DNA of 41,681 nucleotides from positions 1 to 41,681 of the forward strand of contig MWFC01000017.1 of the NCBI GenBank assembly GCA_002071415.1, given 5' to 3'. The DNA is from Bacteroidetes bacterium ADurb.Bin012 (GTDB lineage: Bacteria; Bacteroidota; Bacteroidia; Bacteroidales; TTA-H9). The notes under the pieces were generated by a model. The model ran no database searches. It saw only the letters and a program-made list of their open reading frames with translations, and was not told where the DNA came from. The translations under genes were made by a program, and so were the position numbers. Position 1 is the stretch's first letter. Every line of letters starts with the position of its first letter. Shown here piece after piece: positions 35,625 to 41,681 of this stretch.

Positions 35625-37016
35625 ATGAAAAACAGATATATTGACCTTATCGAGCAAACTTTTGAGTTCCCTAAAGAAGAGTTCAATGTGATAGATAATG
35701 AACTTTACTGGAATAACATTCCATTAATGGATATCATTAAACAGTATGGAACACCTGTAAGATTAACTTATCTTCCACGAATTTCGGAACAGATCCAGAA
35801 AGCCAGAATCAATTTCAATGTGGCTATGGCTAAAACTGAATACAATGGTGAATATAATTATTGCTATTGTACAAAGAGTTCTTATTTCTCCTTTATTCTG
35901 GAAGAAGTTCTGGAAAATGATGTTCATATCGAAACATCATCGGCTTTTGATATCAATATTATCGAAGAATTATATGATACTGGTCATTTAAAGAAGTCGA
36001 ATTACATAATCTGCAATGGATTCAAACGACCACAATATATCGAAAACATCGTAAATCTCATCCACGAAGGTTTCGAGAATACTATTCCTGTTCTGGATAA
36101 TAAGTTCGAGCTTGATAAGTATATCGAAGCAGGATTGAAACGAAAAACGAAGATTGGGATTCGAATTGCTACGGAAGAAGAGCCGCAGTTTCAGTTTTAC
36201 ACCTCTCGCTTAGGGATACGCTATAATCAAATTATTCCGTATTATCAGGAGAAAATCCAGAACAATCCTTTGTTTGAATTGAAGATGCTGCATTTTTTCA
36301 TCAACACTGGAATCAAGGATACGGCTCATTATTGGAATGAGCTTTTGAAAGCCGTGAATTTGTACTGCGAATTAAAAAAGATTTGTCCTGAATTGAATGC
36401 CTTGAATATTGGTGGAGGTTTTCCTATTAAAAATTCGTTGGAGTTTAATTACGATTATGAATACATGGCTGAAGAAATTATTTCTCAGATAAAGAATACC
36501 TGTATGCAGCATGGAGTGCCAGAGCCGGATATATTCAGCGAGTTTGGAACTTATACCGTAGGGGAAAGCGGAGCCATATTGTTTTCTATTGTCAATCAAA
36601 AGCAACAAAACGATCGCGAACTCTGGAATATGATAGATGGTTCTTTTATGACGACTTTGCCCGATACCTGGGCGATCAGTCAGCGTTACATTCTTTTGGC
36701 AGTCAATAATTGGGACGTTGAATATCAAAGGGTTCATCTGGGCGGGCTTACCTGCGATAGCCAAGATTTTTATAATGCCGAAGCCCATTCGAACGCTGTC
36801 TTTTTGCCAAAATTTAATGATAAAGAACAATACATTGGATTTTTCAACATAGGAGCTTATCAAGAATCACTCTCCGGTTATGGTGGACTTCAACATTGCC
36901 TCCTTCCTGCTCCCAAACACGTGATCATCGACCTCGACGAGAATGGCGAATACTACACAAAATTATTCGCAAAAGAACAAAGCTATAAATCAATGTTAAA
37001 AATACTTGGATTTTAA
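35625..37016 (+). CDS. PLP-dependent decarboxylase, probable arginine decarboxylase
   Basis: 463 aa, fold-III (alanine-racemase-fold) PLP enzyme. YCYCTKSSYFS carries the presumed Schiff-base lysine, the phosphate-binding glycines are in LNIGGGFPIKN, and the SEFGTYTVGESG segment corresponds to the EPGR-like motif. This type is usually annotated as arginine decarboxylase in Bacteroidetes and gives agmatine, the entry to polyamine synthesis. It is shorter than the roughly 630-aa SpeA enzymes and could instead act on ornithine, diaminopimelate or carboxynorspermidine. Its neighbour, a DHS-like enzyme, uses a polyamine substrate, which supports the polyamine assignment. No agmatinase gene is nearby. 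Confidence 0.75.
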   Translation: MKNRYIDLIEQTFEFPKEEFNVIDNELYWNNIPLMDIIKQYGTPVRLTYLPRISEQIQKARINFNVAMAKTEYNGEYNYCYCTKSSYFSFILEEVLENDVHIETSSAFDINIIEELYDTGHLKKSNYIICNGFKRPQYIENIVNLIHEGFENTIPVLDNKFELDKYIEAGLKRKTKIGIRIATEEEPQFQFYTSRLGIRYNQIIPYYQEKIQNNPLFELKMLHFFINTGIKDTAHYWNELLKAVNLYCELKKICPELNALNIGGGFPIKNSLEFNYDYEYMAEEIISQIKNTCMQHGVPEPDIFSEFGTYTVGESGAILFSIVNQKQQNDRELWNMIDGSFMTTLPDTWAISQRYILLAVNNWDVEYQRVHLGGLTCDSQDFYNAEAHSNAVFLPKFNDKEQYIGFFNIGAYQESLSGYGGLQHCLLPAPKHVIIDLDENGEYYTKLFAKEQSYKSMLKILGF

Positions 37017-37043
37017 TACTTTAGATCGCATTGTTTTAACTTT

Positions 37044-37051
37044 TAACTTTG
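37044..37051 (+). promoter_or_regulatory. Candidate -7 element for the DHS-like gene
   Basis: TAACTTTG lies 66 bases before the DHS-like ATG, with a poor -33. It suggests the gene may also be transcribed on its own. Confidence 0.4.
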
Positions 37052-37116
37052 CAGGATCTTTTTCTCTCAGTCAATCCTCGGAAATTTCCTTTATATTCTA
37101 TTAATTGCAAAACAAA

Positions 37117-38139
37117 ATGGACAAGAAAAATTTTTTAAAGGATGTCATTCAACATGTTGACATTACTGCTTTCGATGGCCGACCCATCATTGATGCCATG
37201 CGTGGAATGTCGTTCTCTTCCCGCGATACAGCACAGGCTGCTGATATTTTTAACCTCATGCTAAGCGATGAAGATTGTTCCATTATTCTCACCCTTGCGG
37301 GGAGTACCAGTGCGGGAGGTTGCATGCAGGTATATGCCGATATGATTGAATATAATATGGTTGATGCTGTAGTTGCTACTGGTGCAAGCATAGTTGACAT
37401 GGATTTTTTCGAAGCGCTTGGCTTCAAGCATTATAAAGGTTCTCCTTATGTCGACGACAAGGAACTCCGCAATCATTATATCGATCGGATTTATGATACT
37501 TTTATCGATGAAGATGAATTACAAGCATGCGATGATACCATACAACAAATAGCCGACAACCTCGAACCAAGGCCTTATTCTTCGAGAGAATTTATTTATG
37601 AAATGGGCAGGTATTTAACCCAGAAAGCCAAAAAACCTGGTTCATTGGTTCAAATAGCTTGCGAAAACAATGTCCCCATATTTTGCCCTGCTTTTAGCGA
37701 TAGCAGTGCGGGTTTTGGTTTGGTAAAACATCAATGGAATCGTCCCGATAGGCATGTTTCCATCGACTCTGTAAAGGATTTTTTAGAACTGACCCAAATC
37801 AAGATCAAAGCCGACCAAACAGGCCTATTTATGATTGGAGGTGGAACGCCCAAAAATTTTGCCCAAGATACAGTAGTGTGTGGCGAAGTTTTAGGATTCA
37901 ATCTACCCATGCACAAGTATGCTGTCCAGATTACTGTTGCTGACGTTAGAGATGGCGCTTGTTCGAGTTCGACTCTCAAGGAAGCTGCTTCGTGGGGAAA
38001 AGTAGATACGGTTTACGAACAGATGGTGTATGCCGAAGCAACAACTGTTGTGCCTCTTATAGTTAATTATGCCTACCTGACAGGGTACTGGAAAAACCGA
38101 AAAAGATATGAATGGGTCAAAATTTTCGATGGAAAATAA
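37117..38139 (+). CDS. Deoxyhypusine-synthase-like protein
   Basis: 340 aa from ATG 37117 (a TTG at 37105 is unlikely). Family hallmarks: AGSTSAGGCMQVYADMIEYNMVDAVVATGASIVDMDFFEALG, SDSSAGFGLV, a glycine-rich IGGGTPKNFAQD and EAASWGKVD, whose Lys295 aligns with the lysine that carries the aminobutyl intermediate in deoxyhypusine synthase. The human enzyme has a histidine in the segment here read as PKNFA, a possible substrate-related change. In eukaryotes and archaea DHS moves the aminobutyl group of spermidine to a lysine of eIF5A; bacterial and plant relatives can be homospermidine synthases. It follows the decarboxylase by 100 bases, and EF-P, the bacterial eIF5A counterpart, lies 940 bases on. 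Confidence 0.85.
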   Translation: MDKKNFLKDVIQHVDITAFDGRPIIDAMRGMSFSSRDTAQAADIFNLMLSDEDCSIILTLAGSTSAGGCMQVYADMIEYNMVDAVVATGASIVDMDFFEALGFKHYKGSPYVDDKELRNHYIDRIYDTFIDEDELQACDDTIQQIADNLEPRPYSSREFIYEMGRYLTQKAKKPGSLVQIACENNVPIFCPAFSDSSAGFGLVKHQWNRPDRHVSIDSVKDFLELTQIKIKADQTGLFMIGGGTPKNFAQDTVVCGEVLGFNLPMHKYAVQITVADVRDGACSSSTLKEAASWGKVDTVYEQMVYAEATTVVPLIVNYAYLTGYWKNRKRYEWVKIFDGK

Positions 38140-38161
38140 TAACCCATCATCTTTTATAAAG

Positions 38162-38677
38162 TTAGACCTTCTTATTGCCAAACTTTTCCCACGACACCTT
38201 TGATGGATCATAAAATCCTCTTGCAGGAGGTTTTTCATTAGCATAGCCAATACAAACCATAGCAAAAGGGTGAATATGCTCTGGAAGTTGAAATAAATGG
38301 GATAAATATTCCATTCTTTCTTGTCTTGGATAAACGCCCAACCAAACACTTCCCAAATTGCGCGCCGTGGCTTCGAGTAGAATATTTTCGGTAGCAGCCG
38401 AACAATCCACAGGCCAATAGTTCTTGTGCGTTTCGTGAAGTGAATCGCCACATACAAGAATAACTACGGGAGCCTTAGCAGCATGAAATGAATAGGGCCC
38501 GGTTTTCGACATTATTTCACGCATGGCTTCATTTCTTACTACAATGAACTCCCATGGTCGCTGGTTGCCTGCCGATGGTGCATACATTGCGGCTTCTAAC
38601 ATCCCTTCTATATCTTCATTCTTCACTTCGTCGGGAATATACCGTCGAATGGAACGGCGACTTCTAATAATATCCAT
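38162..38677 (-). CDS. Nitroreductase family protein
   Basis: 171 aa, small FMN-dependent oxidoreductase. The N-terminal RRSIRRYIPDEV, then MYAPSAGNQRPWEF and AVVILVCGDS carry the FMN-binding signature; LGSVWLGVYP and PFAMVCIGYANEKPP follow. It lies convergent to the DHS-like gene with a 22-base gap. Substrate unknown; the family reduces nitro compounds, quinones or flavins. Confidence 0.9.
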   Translation of the reverse strand: MDIIRSRRSIRRYIPDEVKNEDIEGMLEAAMYAPSAGNQRPWEFIVVRNEAMREIMSKTGPYSFHAAKAPVVILVCGDSLHETHKNYWPVDCSAATENILLEATARNLGSVWLGVYPRQERMEYLSHLFQLPEHIHPFAMVCIGYANEKPPARGFYDPSKVSWEKFGNKKV

Positions 38678-39080
38678 TTTGAATTCCCTTTCTTTTTTGC
38701 AAATTTATTGCATTCAATCTGCTGTTGTCTTATCCTAAGTAATATATTGGAGCATGTTTCTCGCTCAATGGCTCTATAATTGGTGCCATTCAAGAATTTA
38801 ATCGCCTCAACCAATCGCTATTGGAACCTCTATTTCTCTTCGAATATCCTCTCCTTATGCACCGAACGTCTATATCGAACTCAGATTATGCGAATGGTAA
38901 AAAAATTGAAGCTATCACAATTGACGCATCAACGAATGAAACCTTATAATTTTCAGCAAGAGCTATTTTTATTACGTAATATCCTATTGGCCAATTTGTT
39001 TGTTCAATATAAAGATTGACGGCAATTAAAAAAGCTGTACATTTGCACTCAAATTATAATTTAATTAAAACCAATGATTT
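38678..39080. other. Gene-free stretch containing the efp promoter
   Basis: Apart from the promoter at 39016 I see no supported feature. A 79-codon plus-strand frame (38780-39019) has no recognisable content and I do not call it. Confidence 0.55.
39016..39045 (+). promoter_or_regulatory. Bacteroides-type promoter of efp
   Basis: TTG (39016-39018), 19 bases, TACATTTG (39038-39045): a consensus match, leaving a leader of about 30 nt. Confidence 0.75.
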
Positions 39081-39647
39081 ATGGCAACAACTGCAGATTT
39101 CAGGAATGGACTCTGTATCGAGTTTAATGGAGAACCTTATACGATTGTTGAGTTTCAGCACGTAAAACCTGGCAAGGGCGGAGCTTTTGTTCGAACAAAA
39201 CTGAAAAATTTGCGCACTGGAAGGGTGATTCCCAATACTTTTACGGCTGGTGTAAAAATCGACATTCTCAGGATTGAACGACGCGAATATCAATTTCTTT
39301 ATGCCGATGGAGAAGATTATTATTTTATGCATAATGAGGATTTCGAGCAGATTTCATTACCAAAAGATTTAATAGATGCTCCTCAATTTTTGAAGGAAGG
39401 AATGATATGCGAAATTCTGTTTTTAGCCGATAACGAGCAGCCTATTTCGTGCGAGCTTCCTACGCATGTTGAGCTGGAGGTAACTTACACTGAACCGGGA
39501 GAAAGAGGAAATACAGCTACTAACGCCTTAAAACCGGCTACCGTGGAAACCGGTGCTATCGTTAAAGTTCCTCTTTTTATCAATACGGGTGAAATTATCC
39601 GTATTGATACTCGGATAGGAGATTATGTGGAAAGAGTAAAAGACTGA
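39081..39647 (+). CDS. efp: Elongation factor P
   Basis: 188 aa, the usual length. It relieves ribosomes stalled at polyproline stretches. The three OB-like domains are complete ([78 protein letters not shown]). The domain-I loop reads KPGKGGAF, so the tip residue is Lys32 (39174-39176), the position modified in lysine-type EF-P and the counterpart of hypusine lysine in eIF5A. No EpmA or EpmB gene is in this window. The DHS-like gene lies upstream with a nitroreductase between. An LpxD-like gene follows by 45 bases. Confidence 0.96.
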   Translation: MATTADFRNGLCIEFNGEPYTIVEFQHVKPGKGGAFVRTKLKNLRTGRVIPNTFTAGVKIDILRIERREYQFLYADGEDYYFMHNEDFEQISLPKDLIDAPQFLKEGMICEILFLADNEQPISCELPTHVELEVTYTEPGERGNTATNALKPATVETGAIVKVPLFINTGEIIRIDTRIGDYVERVKD

Positions 39648-39692
39648 TTTTGAATTCCTCCTATTTTATTACCTTATACCTCCTTTAAATTC

Positions 39693-40637
39693 ATGGATTT
39701 TCCACAACTTATTCCACTTCACATGTTGGCCAATTTATTGAATGCTAAATTGGAAGGCGATCCCCAAACTTTAGTTAAGGGATTAAATGAAATCCACAAG
39801 GCAGAACCCGGCGACCTCACCTTTGTCGATCACTCCAAGTACTATCAGAAGGCATTCAATAGCCAGGCCAGTGTTATTCTTATCGATCAAAAAGTCGAAT
39901 GCCCTGCCGGCAAGGCTCTGTTGATTCATCCCGATCCTTTCGAGGCTTATATTTCACTGGTAAGGCGTTTCCATCCCTTTCAACCCTCCTCTTCTATGAT
40001 TTCACCTTCGGCTATAATTGGTGAAGGAACTATCGTTCAACCCGGAGTTTTTATTGGGAATAATGTTGTAATCGGAAAAAATTGTATAATTCATGCTAAT
40101 GTGAGCATTTACGACCATACCATCATTGGCGACCGGGTTATCATTCACTCCGGTAGCGTATTGGGCGCTGATGCGTATTATTTCCAGAATCACGAAGGAA
40201 GTTACCGCAAATTGGAATCATGCGGAAAAGTAGTCGTGGGCAATGATGTCGAAATAGGTGCTTTATGTGCCATAGATAAAGGAGTATCGGCCGAAACCTA
40301 TATTGGCGACGGAACAAAAATGGATAACCATGTACAAATTGGGCATGATACACGCATTGGGAAAAATTGTCTGATTGGTGCCCATTCAGCCATTGCTGGC
40401 GTTACAACCCTCGAAGATAATGTGGTTCTTTGGGCCAGAGTATCGCTAAATAAAGACTTGGTCATTGGGAAAGGAGCTGTTCTATTAGCCACCAGCAGTG
40501 TTTCGAAATCACTCGAAGGAGGAAAGACTTATTTTGGTGCGCCTGCTATAGAAGCTCGCATAAAATGGAAAGAACTTGCTGCCTTGAAACAATTGCCCGA
40601 TTTACTTCAAAAATTACATTCCTTGCTAAAAGATTAA
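39693..40637 (+). CDS. LpxD-like UDP-3-O-acylglucosamine N-acyltransferase
   Basis: 314 aa. N-terminal LpxD non-repeat domain (PLHMLANLLNAKLEGDPQTLVKGLNEIHKAEPGDLTFVDHSKY) is followed by left-handed beta-helix hexapeptide repeats (about 105-270). The putative catalytic His lies in HVQIGHDTRIG. It would add the N-linked acyl chain in lipid A synthesis, or act on a related sugar. It is shorter than the usual LpxD (about 340 aa), so it may be the second LpxD-like paralogue found in many Bacteroidetes. It follows efp closely and may share its transcript. Confidence 0.85.
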   Translation: MDFPQLIPLHMLANLLNAKLEGDPQTLVKGLNEIHKAEPGDLTFVDHSKYYQKAFNSQASVILIDQKVECPAGKALLIHPDPFEAYISLVRRFHPFQPSSSMISPSAIIGEGTIVQPGVFIGNNVVIGKNCIIHANVSIYDHTIIGDRVIIHSGSVLGADAYYFQNHEGSYRKLESCGKVVVGNDVEIGALCAIDKGVSAETYIGDGTKMDNHVQIGHDTRIGKNCLIGAHSAIAGVTTLEDNVVLWARVSLNKDLVIGKGAVLLATSSVSKSLEGGKTYFGAPAIEARIKWKELAALKQLPDLLQKLHSLLKD

Positions 40638-41681
40638 AATTTGACATGCTTTTGTCAAATTGAGGTATATTAATTACTGTATATACTATTTTATTTTTCT
40701 CTTATAAATTTGAGATGCATCGCTATTTATTAGCTATACGTCTATAGCTTGTTAGAGATGATAGTAAGTGATACTTTCTCTCTTTGATTAATGCTGATTT
40801 TCTGCGATATCTGCGAGGGCTTTTTTCTGCGATATCTGCGAGAACATTTTTATTTTTCTCTCTGATCCACCCTCTTTTAACAACTAAAAACTACAAAATT
40901 CCAAATTCCAAATTACAAACAAACTCAAACGAACAACTGACAACGAACAACTAACAACAGACAATCAACAACTTACCAAATTACAAATTTCATTCTCTGT
41001 TACACCGTCTCCTCGTCTCCTCGTCCCCCAATCTCACTTCCTCCCTTTCTCCATTCTCCGTTCTCCCTTCTTCCGTTTTTCGTTTTAAACTTTATGAACT
41101 TTTAACTTTTTACTTTTAACTTACTAATCACCATCCACTAATTACCACGTCTCCCAGTCTCCTCGTTTCCAAGTCCCTAAGTCCCATTCTCATTCCACAA
41201 CGCCCATCTCCTAAAATCAGCTCAAAAGCGGTCAATGTTATTTAGGCATTGACACATTTCCTTATGCCGACTTATTGGCTAAGGTGGTCGAAACAGAAAC
41301 CATCTAAATAGGTTTTTATATCTTTCTTGGATTTTTTATTAAATATGTTATCTCTGCTACTTCAAGAGAGATGGTTTTTGTTTTTTAGAAGCGAGATGCT
41401 ATGATTTGTTAAATTTTCTCTATAAATCTCATAATTCTTTTTTTAAAAGTGGCTTATAATGAGCAATTATAAATATATTATGAATCACTATTAACCGACA
41501 AAATTCTAAAAGTTCCTAAACATTTTTTATATACCACTTATTCAGTTAGTTATACATTAGCTTTTCCTTCTTTAAAAAACCTACCCCTTATCAAAATAAG
41601 GACAATTGTACGCTTGTCGGACTCTTATTCCGGCTTGAAATACGTTTAGCATATGCCCGCCTGCCCTCGGTTACAACCCAC
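40638..41681. other. 1-kb gene-free end with low-complexity, G-depleted tract
   Basis: No gene is supported here. A repeat (TTTTCTGCGATATCTGCGAG at 40798-40817 and 40823-40842) is followed by a G-poor tract (about 40870-41215) of AACAA-like, CTCCTCGTC-like and TTTTAACTT-like units. A 25-codon fragment (LGIDTFPYADLLAKVVETETI, about 41242-41307) could be a decayed gene end. A hairpin CCTTAT-CAAA-ATAAGG lies near 41586. Sequence at the far right looks like the start of something else but cannot be read. Confidence 0.5.
40798..40842. repeat. Two direct copies of a 20-bp unit
   Basis: TTTTCTGCGATATCTGCGAG occurs at 40798-40817 and again at 40823-40842, 25 bp apart. Each copy itself is a near-tandem TCTGCGATA/TCTGCGAG. 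Confidence 0.8.

Noticed and set aside
38780..39019. 79-codon plus-strand frame before efp
   Set aside because: It overlaps the -33 of the efp promoter and shows no recognisable domain or composition bias.
41220..41307. Short fragment LGIDTFPYADLLAKVVETETI as a gene
   Set aside because: Only 25 codons between stops, no start signal and no partner; possibly the end of a decayed gene, not enough to call.

Overview
The window looks like chromosomal DNA of an anaerobic Bacteroidota, probably Bacteroidales. The signs are Bacteroides-type promoters (TTG, 19-21 bp, TAnnTTTG) in front of several genes, a type IX-secretion-like C-terminal domain, an RprX/RprY-like two-component pair, a DUF2723/GT117 membrane protein, and a tyrosine integrase of the Bacteroides conjugative-transposon type. 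I see no rRNA, tRNA or CRISPR array.

Region 1 (about 1-14,150) is an integrated mobile element, clearly more GC-rich than the rest, with almost every gene on the minus strand. From the integration end inwards it carries: a cluster of CCGTCCCA repeats near the presumed attachment site; a tyrosine integrase; an AAA/DUF4143 ATPase under a promoter embedded in four 33-bp-phased repeats; a short stand-alone transcription unit (10767-11019) that looks like a structured RNA and/or a 37-aa protein; a replication/mobilisation-type operon (unknown 302-aa protein, HTH protein, RepA-like ATPase, primase/Toprim-like protein, amidase) ending in a terminator; and a cargo operon with a type III restriction-modification system (mod, res), a lipoprotein and an AlbA_2-domain protein, also ending in a terminator. 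The first 210 bases hold a short lipoprotein ORF that looks cut off and fused to foreign sequence.

Region 2 (about 14,400-32,550) is ordinary AT-richer chromosome. It holds a polysaccharide-export lipoprotein and tyrosine-kinase pair, a phosphatase, gpmA, a DUF2723-deacetylase-lipoprotein operon, a SAM hydrolase, phoH, purC, and an RprXY-like regulator pair divergent from a secreted protein.

Region 3 (about 33,000-41,681) starts with a dead IS30-family transposase. It continues with alanine dehydrogenase, an arginine-decarboxylase-type enzyme, a deoxyhypusine-synthase-like protein, a nitroreductase, EF-P with lysine at its loop tip, and an LpxD-like acyltransferase. It ends in about 1 kb of gene-free DNA with an odd G-depleted low-complexity tract.

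The best candidates for something undescribed are the structured RNA/small-ORF locus at 10767-11019, the phased repeat operator at 12448-12557, and the grouping of arginine decarboxylase, a DHS-like enzyme and lysine-type EF-P at 35.6-39.6 kb, which suggests a polyamine-derived EF-P modification or a homospermidine-type pathway.
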